A stretch of 64,000 nucleotides of DNA from Aselliscus stoliczkanus (GCA_033961575.1 CM066730.1:118323523-118387522); one strand, 5' to 3'; counted from the stretch's first letter, positions 49,001 through 59,422 are shown. Translations and numbers: made by a program. The notes: generated by a model not told the origin, from the letters alone.

Positions 49001-49882
49001 CTCTTAGCGCTGCTTTCGCAGCATCCCAGAGATTTTGGGTTGTGGTGTTTTCATTATCGTTTGTCTCGAGGTGTCTTTTGATTTCCTCCTTGATCTCATT
49101 GTGACCCACTCACTATTTAATAGCATATTGTTTAGCCTCCATTTATTTGTCAGCTTCCCGGATTTCTTCTTATAATTGATTTCTAGTTTCATAGCATTGT
49201 GGTCAGAGAATACAGTTGAAATGATTTCAATCTTCTTAAATTTATTGAGACTTGTTTTGTGGCCTAACATGTGGTCTATCTTAGAAAATGTTCTGTGCAC
49301 TTGAAAAGAATGTATATTCTGTAGCTTTGGGATGAAATGCTCTGAAAATGTCTGTTAAATCCAGCTGGTCTAATGTGTCATTTAAGGTCGCTGTTTCCAC
49401 ATTGATTTTCTGTCTGGAGGATCTGTCCATTAGTGACAGCGGGGTGTTGAAGTCCCCTACTATGATAGTGTTCTGTTGGTCTCTGTCTTTATGTCTGACA
49501 ATATTTGTTTTATATATTTAGGGGCTCCTATGTTAGGTGCATAGATGTTTACTAGAGTTATGTCCTCTTGTTGGATCGATCCCTTCATTACTATGAAGTG
49601 TCCTTCTTTGTCCTTTGTTATATTCTTCAATTTAAAGTCCATTTTATCTGATATAAGTATCGCTACTCCAGCTTTTTTCTCAGTTCCATTTGCATGAAAT
49701 AATTTACTCCATCCCTTTACTTTCAGCCTGTATGAGTCTTTGGATCTGAGGTGAGTCTCTTGTATACAGCATATGCTGGTGTCTTGCTTTCATATCCATT
49801 CAGCCACCCTATGTCTTTTTATTGGAGCATTTAATCCATTTACAGTTAATGTGATTATTGATACGTGTGTATTTATTGCCAT
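46055..49882 (-). pseudogene. LINE-1 ORF2 (endonuclease/reverse transcriptase), disrupted
   Basis: ORF2p nicks target DNA and reverse-transcribes LINE-1 RNA at the nick. The start ATG is at 49882 with the typical MAINTHVSIIT N terminus, and the distance to the terminal stop (3828 nt) equals 1275 codons plus stop, the canonical length. Three in-frame stops are visible: TGA at 49792-49790 (codon 31), TAA at 46717-46715 and TAA at 46417-46415. Frame changes occur near 49471-49476, 49291-49300, 49104-49112, in a T12 run at 48735-48746, a T7 run at 48659-48665 and a C6 run at 47280-47285. The indels cancel in length. An open segment at 48602-47211 (463 codons) holds the reverse transcriptase: [11 protein letters not shown] with the first catalytic Asp near residue 172, [12 protein letters not shown] near 229-240, and YADD at 272-275. 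The endonuclease and C-terminal Cys-rich region ([16 protein letters not shown]) are also recognisable. It cannot make a full protein. Confidence 0.96.
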
Positions 49883-49930
49883 TTTGTTATTTGTGTTCGT
49901 AGTCTTTCTTAGGTTGTTTTTCTCTTCTAC

Positions 49931-50806
49931 TTAAAGAAGCCCTTTTAGCATTTCCTGCAAAGCTGGCTTGGTGGTAATGAATTCCCTTAACTTATTTTTT
50001 TCTGCAAAGCTCCTTATATCACCTTCGATTTTAAATGATAACCTTGCTGGATACAGCAATCTCGGTTGTAGGCCTTTATTTTTCATCACTTTGAAAACCT
50101 CCTGCCACTCCCTTCTGGTCTGCAAAGTTTCTGTAGAAAAGTCAGCTGATAATCTTATGGGGGTACCCTTGTAAGTAACTTGCTGCCTTTCCCTTGCTGC
50201 TTTAAGGATTCTGTCTTTGTCCTTAACCCTTGCCATTCTCACTATAATGTGTCTTGGAGTGGGCCTGTTTGGAATCATCCTGGTTGGAACTCTCTGCACT
50301 TCCTGGGCTTGTATTTCAATGTCCTTTGCCAGGTTAGGGAAGTTTTCAGACATTATTACTTCAAATATATTCTCAATCCCTTGCTCCCTCTCTTCTCCTT
50401 CTGGTACTCCAATGACCCGGTGGTTATTGCGTCTGATGTTGTCCCCCAGCTCTCTTAAACTATTTTCCATGTTTTTCATTCTTTTTTCTTTTTGTTGTTC
50501 CGCATGGGTGATCGCTGCTATTTTGTCTTCTAAGTCACTGATTCGATTTTCTGCTTCATCCAATCTGCTAGTGATTCCATCAAGTTTGTTATTTAATTCA
50601 GTAATTGTGTTCTTAAGTTCTAGCTGGTTGTTTTTCATGATTTCTCTATCCTTCTTTATATTTTCATTAATTTCCTTGAACATTCTAATAATCAGTGTTC
50701 TGAACTCTGTCTCCAATAGGTTGGTTACCTCTATTTCCTCTATTTCCACTGATTCAGGAAGTTTCTTCTGTTCTTTTACTTGTGTTGTGTTTCTTTGTCT
50801 CCCCAT
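49931..50806 (-). CDS. LINE-1 ORF1 protein (RNA-binding chaperone), uninterrupted
   Basis: ORF1p is a trimeric RNA-binding protein and nucleic-acid chaperone that coats LINE-1 RNA in the cytoplasm. The frame is intact at 291 codons, slightly shorter than the 338 residues of human ORF1p, which fits a shorter N terminus. A heptad-rich coiled coil spans about residues 35-122 (NNKLDGITSRLDEAENRISD, DLEDKI). An RRM-like domain follows from about 125 (VIGVPEGEE, then PRHIIVRMARVKDKDRILKA), and the C-terminal domain from about 206 contains the conserved VTYKGTPIRLSADFS and LQTRREWQEVF blocks. The start MGRQRN lies directly downstream of the 5' UTR. The stop is 48 bp before ORF2, the usual dicistronic spacing. 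Its openness contrasts with the heavily broken ORF2. It is a transposon gene, not a host gene, and I cannot tell from sequence whether it is expressed. Confidence 0.93.
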   Translation of the reverse strand: MGRQRNTTQVKEQKKLPESVEIEEIEVTNLLETEFRTLIIRMFKEINENIKKDREIMKNNQLELKNTITELNNKLDGITSRLDEAENRISDLEDKIAAITHAEQQKEKRMKNMENSLRELGDNIRRNNHRVIGVPEGEEREQGIENIFEVIMSENFPNLAKDIEIQAQEVQRVPTRMIPNRPTPRHIIVRMARVKDKDRILKAARERQQVTYKGTPIRLSADFSTETLQTRREWQEVFKVMKNKGLQPRLLYPARLSFKIEGDIRSFAEKNKLREFITTKPALQEMLKGLL

Positions 50807-51639
50807 TCTGGCTTACTCTTTGTGTTTGCTTCAATATAACAGATAGATCCCCCAGATTTCTCAGTCTTTTCTGAGTAAACTTATATGGTGTGTGTCCTTT
50901 ATATTTGAATTACTCAGTCTCCCTATTCTCCTGTGCTTGTACCTGAGGTATTCCTTGTGTCGTGCGTCCTCACTTGTTGAAGTTTTAGTTTTGATTACTT
51001 TTGGTTTGTCAGTAGGTGGGATTGACTCCCAGATCGATTAGCTGTGAGAATCAGCAGGGTCTGCAGTTTATGAGCTGCTGTAAGAGGATTGACCCCTCTG
51101 ATGAAACTTGGATCCTATAGGTCCTAGTACCTGTAGCAACTTCCTTTTGGGTGTGACTCTTGTATGTCAAACCCAGAAATGCTCTGGTTTTATCTAAAGT
51201 TGGCCTCCGGGTATGATGATTCTTGTGACTGTTTGTTTGGACCCACTGCTGCAGAGTGATTTTAGACCATAACAGATCAACAAGAACAACCTCCGCAGCC
51301 ACCAAAGGAAACCAAATGCTCGCACAAGTAAAAAAAAACAACCATCAAACTACAGTCAACTTGTACAGAAATATCAATCATACTAATGAAGAAAACAAAC
51401 AGAAACAGAACAAAAACCACACACTCAATAATACCAGAAGAGGAAACAAAATAAAATACAATATCCTAAAATAAAAAATAGAATAAACATGAGAAACCGA
51501 TTAGCTATACCCAAAAAATAATAAAATAAAAAATAAAAATAAACTAAAATAATACTAAAAAAAGTAAGAAATATTAAAAAAATAAAATTTGCAGAAAACA
51601 GGAAAAGAGGAAAAGTAAGTATAGCAGTGAGAAGAATGA

Positions 51640-51735
51640 ATAAAATAAGAGAGAAAGTGAGGGTGGGGAAAAAAGAAAAAGAAAAGAAAGAAAAAGAAAA
51701 AGAAAAAAGGAAAAAAAAAATATATATATATATAT
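51640..51735. repeat. A/G-rich low-complexity tract and (TA)n inside the LINE-1 5' UTR
   Basis: AAAAAG/AAAG-type units (about 51660-51718) are followed by a short TATATA run. Short lysine-rich and phenylalanine-rich frames in this segment are artefacts. Confidence 0.85.
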
Positions 51736-52574
51736 TTGTCTACACACCCATATATATGGACATATATTCACCTATATACACCTATATATATGCCTATATT
51801 AAAAACTACAATATGATTAGTATGAAATAGAAATAAAAACCAAAAACAACCAAGATAAGCAGCCAATAAAGGGAAAACAAAACAGAATAAAACCAAGCAA
51901 ACCAAAAATACCCATGCCGGTCTAGGCTAAAGTCCACCAAGCTCTCTTCAGTTTGTCTGCTGTACAAAAATTCCTGTGCGTCTTCTGGGAACTGTAGGCC
52001 ACCTGATGCCTAGCGTGATCCTGGCACTGCAGGTTTGCTGTACTTGAGTGTGGTTGTGACGTGTGATTGGTGGTTTTTACAAAGTCACTGTCTTTTTGCT
52101 TTTGCCTGTCCCAAGGCAGGCTGCACCCCCAAAGGTTCAATGAGTGTCTCTGGGCACCCTTTGGGTTGACAGCATGGAGAATTAAAGAATTCCTTACTAC
52201 CAAAAGCCTGCTGCTAAGAATCTGTTAATCAGTGCCTCAGCAGGTGAACCTGCCCTGCCTCCCAAGCCATGCATAAAGGTGGGGGCGGGGTAGGTAGTCT
52301 CACTCTGCAGCCTTTACTGGGTGGAAATTCTCAACCCCCTGCAGGTAAGGAGATCTTCCTAGTCTGCCCCTATTGCTCCCTTCAGGAGTCAGTTTAAGAC
52401 TGTCTTGGCGGGGGCGAAGTTTGTGGCAGTGGGTGAGTTATTGGGTTTTTTTTTTTGCTTTCTGTTCAAGAGTAGAAAAAGGGAAAAAAAAAAACAAAAC
52501 ATAAAAATAAACAAAGCCACAGTTCCAACGCTGTTTTAAGCTAAGGCCTTTGCCTCTTATGCTCCAGCGGAGTT

Positions 52575-53341
52575 CCTGCTGCTCTCCCAAAGGGTCTGCC
52601 GGGATTTAGGGAATTGCGCGCACACTACCGTGTGGCTCAGATCCCCGCTCCGCGTCTCTCGGGGACCTTCGTCTCCGCCCTGTGCGCTGAGTGTCCGAGT
52701 GAGTCTTCTTTTTCCCCTGCTGCCGGGTTTAAGGCTTCTGCCTCGGAGCCGGCGCGCGCCCACGCGGTGCTCCTGCTGCTCTCCAGAAGAGACTGCTGGG
52801 GTTTAAGGGACTGCGCGCCCCCTGCCCCGAAGCTCAGATCCCCGCTCCGTCTCTCGGGGACCTGTGTCTCCACCCGGCGTGCTGCTTGTCTGAGCGAGTC
52901 TTCTTTTTCCCCTGCTCCCGGGTTTCAGGCTTCTGTCTTGGAGCCGGTGCGTGCCCGCGCGCATCTCCTGCTGCTCTCCCAAATGGTCTGCCGGGATTTA
53001 GGGGACTGCGCTCACCGTGCCGCATGGCTCCAATCCCCACTCCGTCTCTCCGGGACCTGTGACTCCGGCCGGCACGCTGCGTCTCCGCGGGTGAGTCCTC
53101 TGTTTCCCCCTGCTCCCGGGTTTAAGGCTTCTGCCTCGAAGCCGCCGCGCACCCGCGCCGTTCTCCTGCTGCGCTCCTGGAGGGACTGCCGCCGGGGTTT
53201 AGGGGACTGCGCGCACCTTTCCACGCGGCTCCGATCCCCGCTCCGTCTCTCGGGGACCTGCGTCTCCACCCAGCGCGCGCTGCTTCTCCGCGCGTGAGTC
53301 CTCTTTTTCCTCTGCTCCCGGGTTTCAGGCTTCTGCGCTCC
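52575..53341 (-). repeat. GC-rich ~197-bp tandem array in the LINE-1 5' UTR
   Basis: The marker CCTGCTGCTCTCC, or a one-base variant, recurs at 52575, 52772, 52967 and 53165, giving periods of 197, 195 and 198 bp. Each unit also contains GATCCCCGCTCCG-type, TCTCGGGGACCT-type and CCGGGTTTAAGGCTTCTG-type blocks. The last unit breaks off near 53341. A second, diverged pair of about 165 bp follows at about 53450-53690, sharing CGCGGGTGC and GCCCGGCCTG. Unit size resembles mouse LINE-1 promoter monomers, but this array begins about 490 bp inside the 5' end and is not terminal. Confidence 0.9.
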
Positions 53342-53811
53342 ACGGGACCCGGTGGGCACAGAGACTGATCTCTGAACCAGGAGGGTGCAGGGGTTGATCT
53401 TGCCCTATCGCTGCGGGGCTCTGCACCCTGCTTCCTGGGACCCGGCGAGCCGCGGGTGCAGTTTGTACCTCTGCACAGTCGTCTCCTCTCTCTCCTCCCG
53501 CACTTGCCCGGCCTGAGGCTTCTGCCTCAGACTACAAACCAACGCGCTCTTGCTGAACTCTAGGTGGGCCGCGGGCCGCAGGGAGCGAGCCGGGGCAACA
53601 CTCACCGTGACTCAGCAGCCGCGGGTGCGGGCTGCACCTCACGCGTCTCGCCGCCTTCTTCCTCTACTCGCCCGGCCTGCCCACCTTCCAGCAATCGTTG
53701 TGTGGAACTCTTAGTTGCTCTGTGTGATGAGTAGATGTCTCTTTGAAGCGTATTAGAAGTTCAAATTGTGGATATTTGCAGGGGAGATTTCATGGAGCCC
53801 TCCTCACCACT

Positions 53812-53820
53812 GCCATCTTG
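53812..53820 (-). promoter_or_regulatory. YY1-type motif at the LINE-1 5' end
   Basis: The minus strand reads CAAGATGGC at positions +10 to +18 of the element when counted from 53829. Human LINE-1 carries a YY1 site with this core at nearly the same place, where it directs accurate initiation at +1. Its position supports 53829 as the canonical 5' end. Binding in this species is inferred. Confidence 0.75.
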
Positions 53821-53888
53821 CCCCTCTCCAAAAACAGATCATCTAGTTTTATCTTTGGAAGGCTTGTGTTGTGTGGTAATGCGTTTTT

Positions 53889-54635
53889 AAACAAACAAAT
53901 AAATATAGAGCTTCCTTTATAAAGAAAATATGCCATGCCTAGTTTTATAACACAAAGAGGTGTCTTTCAGCATTTTTGGTTTTTAGCAAATAAACTCTAC
54001 ATATTCCTTTTCCTTTTAGCAAACTCATCACATTGATGATAGGAATAATGATAAGGTCTATCTATTGAAGTATAGTAATTTCACCATCTGGAAATTCACA
54101 TTTTACAGGTTACATTAGTTAATGCCCTTAATAACAAAAACCAGAATTAAAGGATTCCCTACCCTTTAACATCGTTTATGAAAATTAAATAAGGTAATGC
54201 ATGTAAAACATATAGTCAAGGCTAAGGAAAAGTGACATATTGTCACTTCTCTGAAGAGTGATTTGGTGGTGAAAAATGTTGGTTATCTTAGCACAGCCAT
54301 ACAGATTCCATGCAAAACAATAGTAAACATAAAAATGTGATGCCCGTGGTAGCTGGCATGCTCTGATTAGCTGTGCTGAGTCTGCTGTGGCACAGCTCCA
54401 ACATAGGCTGTTCTCAGTCATGAGTCCCAGTTACCATCGCTCCTCCCCCAGTTCTCAGCCAAATGGAAGAAACTTTTCAGCATCCTACATCATAATACAT
54501 ACCTTAGTGGTAATGGCAGATGTTAATCAATCACTGAACCATATCATTGGAAATGATGACACAAGCTATGTCAGAAGAAGTGCATCATAAAATAGGAATG
54601 TGTGACCATGAGACTGGGTTATTGATTAACAACTC
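53889..54635. other. Unassigned non-coding DNA
   Basis: No recognised gene or repeat. Confidence 0.45.
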
Positions 54636-54815
54636 CCTTGAGGTGGTGACATTTGAACTCAGATTAATAAGACAATTAGACATTAATGATGTACCCCTGC
54701 AAAGGTAACAGGTGAGGATTCAGAGCCAGGGGTCAGGAAGGTGAATGAAAGAAATTAAAGGTCAGCATGGCTGTAGCACAGGGAGTTAGGAGATGGAGAA
54801 TGGTGTCCTGGTAAA
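54636..54815 (+). mobile_element. LINE-2 3' fragment
   Basis: 'TGAGGTGGTGACATTTGAAC', 'GTCAGCATGGCTGTAGCACA' and 'GGGAGTTAGGAGATGGAG' follow the LINE-2 3' region in order on the plus strand. Confidence 0.65.
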
Positions 54816-56684
54816 GAAAGAGGCAGCATTTCCAGCAATATGGTGGAATGCACTGATTTGAACAGGCCCTCCTTACCCAAAGAAGATATGAATGCTTGAT
54901 ATTTAATAAAAAAATAATGTTAACGACATTATTAATATTATCTTTGAATTAACATTTTGGAAGTGATGCTGGTGGGACAATGGAATATGTGTGGTGGAAG
55001 AGATTTGGAGCCTTGGGTTCTCCATGGTCCCTCCTCCTTACTTTCCTGGATGATTTTTGGCTGCTCGTTTCTCTGCCCACTAGTAACACAGATTTTCCCT
55101 GGCCTCCACTCCCTGCCTGGGCTCATGAACTGTGCCAGCCTCTGTCTGAGATGCAGGGAGGATCGACCAATTGCCCCATCTTGGCATCTTGGGATGGGAT
55201 ATGACACCCCAAGTATGAATCATAAGCTTCTTGTCCAACCCTGATCCATGTACAAGTGCAGAGGTTGTCATTGCTGAGGGGGTGCCTGTGCATTCTGGTT
55301 CAGAGCATCAAGCCTCTGAGAATGTGAGATGACTGAGAAGGAAAATATCTCCATGGCTGAGGAAAAACATTAAACAGCAAATAAAAAACACCAGGGGCAG
55401 AGAAGAAGGATGTGGAAGAAAAGACAAAGTTTGACAGTTTAGTACATTTTATGACCCTATTTTTTTTTTTCTTGCTCTTCGAACAAGGTGCCGAACAAAT
55501 TTTTTAACTAGGCCTAACTAGATTAAACATATGATCATGCTACTGATATTTTGTTCCCCTTTCACAGATCAATGAGAAGCCATCACGATGTTTTTATCAA
55601 AGAAATGACATTATCAGATTTACATTCTAGAAAGACCACTCTTTAACCTCAGTTCCTGCCTTGAGTTCTCACATCCATTACCCCCACCCGAATGCAGTGA
55701 GAAGATACAACCACTCCTTGAACGTTGGTTTTCAATTATTATGAACATATTATAATCCTCTTAGAAACTTAAATCCCCAGAAGTTTAAAAAGGAAAGGAA
55801 AAGAGCAATCTCCTGCCACTTGTCCTGCCGTCTTCCTACTCCATGTCCACTCCCCGTTCAGGTGTTTCTCCTCGCCTCTGATTGTCATCCATCTCAGCTC
55901 CCCTTGTCTGGGTGGAGGGTCCTTTTGTAACATTGCACCTGGAGCACTTAGTGTACCTTCAGGTGATTACCTTTGTTGATGAGTTTTGACAATCCTTCTT
56001 ATCCTTTCAGCAAATTGAGTCGGGTCACCTTGAGGGTACTTCAGTTTTAATTTAAATACATTTTTTAACTTGCTTGTGCTCTCTGACAGCTGCTATCATT
56101 CAATTTGCACTGTGAGGTATTCTGCAAGTTTATTCTTTCTTTCCCCTTAAAATATGTTGAGTTCAAAAACAAACTCATAAAATAAGACTAAAGGGTGGCT
56201 TCCAGAAGTTTATTACACCCTTTCCCTCTTCAGAAAGACTATAAGAAAGCCACATCTGAACAAAAAAGACTCATGCTATCTCTATCTGAGATTTCTGGGG
56301 AAAGTAGAATTTGCGGCCTCCCTCCTCACCCATTTTGGGTGAGGGAATTTTTCCCTATATCTAAACCAAATCTAGCTTAATGTTCTTTTAGGGCAGGTAA
56401 AGTACACAGTGTTCATTTTATAGTCGAACTAAGGCTTTCTTTTTGCTCTGACATGCCCCAAGGTGTTTTAGGATGGCGGTTGGATATGTCAGAGAGAAAA
56501 TAGGTTTTATGTTATTTGGTCTGAATTTCCATTAGATGCCTATTTTTCTAGACTCACAGGCAAGAATGTCCATCTTTAAATAATGAGCTTGGAGTTACCT
56601 GGGAAATTACTTACCAATGAGTGTTACCTTCAGGATAAGAAAAAATAGCTGATAAAATTATTACTGAGCATTATGAAATACCTG
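54816..56684. other. Unassigned non-coding DNA
   Basis: About 1.9 kb without a recognised repeat or gene. Overlapping frames of 74-95 codons on both strands at 54940-55270 have no domains. Confidence 0.4.
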
Positions 56685-57560
56685 GGTGGGTAGTATGTGC
56701 AGCTTCCGCCTGGATAAATCATGCCTCTCTAATCTATTGGAAAGTTTTGAGAGTTAACAAAACAATGAAGTACAGAGAAGTAGTGGGCATTAAATATTTA
56801 GATATTCAAAAGGCTTTTGATCAAGTCCCTAATCAGAAGACATTTCGGATCCATTTCAGCCTTATGTAGGACCCAAGAGGTGAGAGGTAAAATTTTGTTT
56901 TGTAAAGATTTGAAGTTAGAAAAAAAATAGATAGCAATGAAAATGAAAGGGAGGACTAAATGATGCTGTTAGCCTGAAAGGAGGTTAATAGAAAGGTGCC
57001 CCAGGGAACAGTATTGGAGCCAGATTTCTTGTATATGTTAACACCAATCGATTTGGGAGCCTTCTGAATAATGAGGTTACAAAATGTGTTGGTAACAGAA
57101 AACTATTTAGGCTCATCAAGAATGGGGAACATTTTGAGGAACTCCAGAAGAACCCAACAAAAAATAGGTAGGTGAAAAATCTAATGTCAGATCAAATTGA
57201 GCCAAGACAAGAGAATGGTGCTTCATATTATAAGGAATAATTTAAGATACAAGATGCCCCCCTTTTGAATTAACTATAAGCTTTCAGGAAAAAGGTCTAA
57301 CGGTCATTATGAACATCTCAATAAAGGTATCTATTCATCGCAGGAAGGCTATGGGAAAGGTCTACAGAAGTGCAAGTGAAATGATGAGATGCATGTGAGA
57401 AGAGATGGAAAGGTCAGGAATATTTCATTTGGAAAGGAGAGACAGAAGAGAAAATTTGCTAGAAGAGGGTAAAAAAGTGAAATATAAAAGCAAGAAGTCT
57501 ATTTGAGTACTCCTATTCACCTTTTCCCACAATATTAGGAATTCAGTGAAATTATATAAC
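56685..57560 (+). mobile_element. Ancient CR1/L3-type LINE relic (reverse transcriptase region)
   Basis: Plus-strand landmarks of the L3/CR1 reverse transcriptase appear in order: 'ATATTCAAAAGGCTTTTGAT' (the AFD catalytic region), 'GGTGCCCCAGGGAACAGTAT' (the QG motif region), a block equivalent to the FADD region near 57075-57100 ('GAGGTTACAAAATGTGTTGG'), 'GAGGAACTCCAGAAGAACCC', and the 3' 'CACAATATTAGGAATTCAGTGAAA'. It is heavily decayed with no reading frame. L3 is among the oldest LINEs detectable in mammals. Confidence 0.72.
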
Positions 57561-58339
57561 ACAAAATGTAAATGAGAATGAGGGAAAACACTTATGTAAT
57601 TCATAGTTAACATTAACAGCCTCCTGCATGGAATGTCATTGAGTTAGAAACCAACTACTGAGCAAGGTATCAAATGGGTTACACATTCACAGGGGTGAGC
57701 CGAGATTAAACTTTCTCTGTGAGATCCTATTAGAGACAGTGTGTGTGAATGTACATTTTAAAGCAGTTTTCAGTCTTGCTTGACGTTGAATTAATTTAAG
57801 TTATGAATTCCTACAAAGCAGGTATTTTTGTCTTACCTGTGTTTGTATCCTTTCCCTTTTCCTCTTCAGTGTCTAGTAGTCTGCTTTACTTCTAGAGAGT
57901 ACTCAGAAAGTACTTGAGGCTTGGGCAGTGGGGAGAGTTGAGCAATAGAAAGGATGACTTTCTTCCTCTAGTGTATTGGTTCCCACCACTCCTAGCAAAT
58001 GTCTATTTAACCCACATTGCAGCCATTAAGCAGCAATGGAAGGTGATGAGATAAGATCAGGGAAAGGAAAGGAAGAAGGCAAGTTGGGTTGGAAGTCATT
58101 AATCATTATCAACAATTGTGTGCCAGGCACTTTGCTTTGTCTTTTGATACATGTCTTCGTATCAGCACCTTAAAAACCAGTTATAACAGGGACCAGTCAC
58201 CGCTTCTTTAGCAAAGGAATTGTTGTTCCCAAACTCCTTCCCTGCTCTGCTCCTGGCCCACTCCCTAGAGTACACAAGAACTTAAGGTGCTGAATTTTAG
58301 TTACCTTCTTGGAAGATATCTATCTTAAAACAAACAAAC
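57561..58339. other. Unassigned non-coding DNA
   Basis: No recognised gene. A MIR- or L2-like motif lies near 58110-58150 ('ATTGTGTGCCAGGCACTTTG'). Confidence 0.4.
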
Positions 58340-58359
58340 AAAATAAATGCAAATATACA

Positions 58360-58520
58360 AAACCAATGCAATGTGTATACATACACATACACATACATGT
58401 ATAATATGTTGTGTGTATATATGCACACATGTATACAGAACAAATGGAAGGTATATATGCGTGTATGTGCATACATATATAATAGTATAGATATAGGTAT
58501 AGATATAGATGTGTATGTGT
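58360..58520. repeat. (CA/TA)n-rich low-complexity region
   Basis: Mixed ATACACAT, TATATG and TAGATATAG units over about 160 bp, directly preceding an ancient repeat. Confidence 0.8.
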
Positions 58521-58870
58521 TTATTTAGAGATAAAGAAAGATTTTAAGAATTGGTTCATGTGATTGAAGCTTGGCAAGTCCAAAATCTTCAGGGAGAGCC
58601 AGTGGGCTGAAGACCCAGAAAGAGTTGCAGCCTGAGTTCAAAGGCTGTCTCCTGGAAGAATTCCCTCCTCTTTCAGGGACAGTCCATTTTCCAGTAAAGA
58701 CTAAACTGATTGGATGAGGCCCACTCACATTGCAGTGGGTAATCTGCTTTACTCAAGGTCTACTGATTGAAATGTTACTCTCACCTGAAAAATACCTTCA
58801 CAAAAACATCTTGAGTGACGTTTAACCAAATATCTGTTTATTTTGACACATAAAATTGACTGTCTCAGTA
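58521..58870. repeat. Ancient interspersed repeat, class unresolved
   Basis: The series 'GAATTGGTTCATGTGATTGA', 'TTGGATGAGGCCCACTCACA', 'GGGTAATCTGCTTTACTCAA' and 'TGACACATAAAATTGACTGT' matches a repeat common in eutherian genomes that I remember but cannot name with certainty. A LINE-1 3' region is a possibility. No coding content. Confidence 0.55.
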
Positions 58871-59239
58871 AAGCTATCATGCTCAGTCATTGGTGATGAG
58901 CAGATTTTGAGAAATAAGGGCGTGGCATGCACATGGGGTGAATGGATGCAGTGTGGCCACAGCTGGGGCTATTAGTCAGTGATGCTCTCCATAGCAGATC
59001 TGAGCAGCTTATGTTCATGGCCACCACACACACTAAAACAGTGATAGAGGCAGCATCAAAAGTGTTGTCCAGAGTGTAACAGTAAGCAAGTGCTATAGAT
59101 TTGAACAAAAGCAGCAGACAGGCAGATGGGACCAGGAGAGCATCTAAGACAAGAGCCAAGCAGGTAGACATGAATGAGGCAACACATTGGAGCTGAAAGG
59201 GAAGCAGAAAGTGAAGGAGTGGCAGTGTGAGCAAAAGCT

Positions 59240-59422
59240 ATTGCATAACAGGTACCACACTAGGTATTTTACATTTGTCACCTCATCTACTATTCCCCAA
59301 AACACAATTAAGCATAAATTAATACCATTATTAAAAAGACACTGGGGCTCTGAGAGGCTACATAAAACTCATCTGACTAGTAGTAAAGAAGCCAGATTTA
59401 GAATTTGTCTTATTGACCCTAA
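59240..59422 (-). mobile_element. MIR SINE
   Basis: Minus-strand MIR: 'AACAGGTACCACACTAGGTA', 'GACACTGGGGCTCTGAGAGG' and 'CTAGTAGTAAAGAAGCCAG'. The 164-codon plus frame at 59187-59681 runs through it and so is not a gene. Confidence 0.75.

Larger units (their letters stand above)
50807..53829 (-). promoter_or_regulatory. LINE-1 5' UTR / internal promoter region
   Basis: About 3 kb separates the element's 5' end from ORF1, considerably longer than the ~0.9 kb human LINE-1 5' UTR. The distal kilobase (about 52560-53700) is GC-rich with many CpGs and holds a tandem array. The ORF1-proximal part (51300-51900) is A-rich on the plus strand (T-rich in the transcript). LINE-1 5' UTRs contain an internal Pol II promoter. 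CpG retention suggests limited deamination since insertion, although the premature stop at ORF2 codon 31 (TGA, possibly from CGA) shows some decay. Confidence 0.85.
45519..53888 (-). mobile_element. Nearly full-length LINE-1 with flanking target duplication
   Basis: The element runs on the minus strand from 53829 (start GGAGAGGGGCAAGATGGC) to its A-rich tail at about 45533, roughly 8.3 kb. In order it holds a ~3.0-kb 5' UTR with a GC-rich tandem array, ORF1 (50806-49931), a 48-bp spacer, ORF2 (49882-46055) and a ~520-bp 3' UTR ending in an AATTAAAAATAAAATAAAAT-type tail. Candidate direct repeats are GGTAATGTGTTTTT (45519-45532) and GGTAATGCGTTTTT (53875-53888), differing at one base. In element orientation the site reads TTTAAAAACG, matching the LINE-1 endonuclease preference TT/AAAA. 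ORF2 is broken, so the copy is not autonomous. Confidence 0.95.

Noticed and set aside
50217..50846. 209-codon plus-strand frame, hydrophobic
   Set aside because: Antisense of LINE-1 ORF1. Its serine- and isoleucine-rich composition follows from the complementary coiled-coil codons.
53012..53359. 115-codon minus-strand frame, arginine-rich
   Set aside because: Runs through the GC-rich LINE-1 tandem array. Stops are rare because of base composition.
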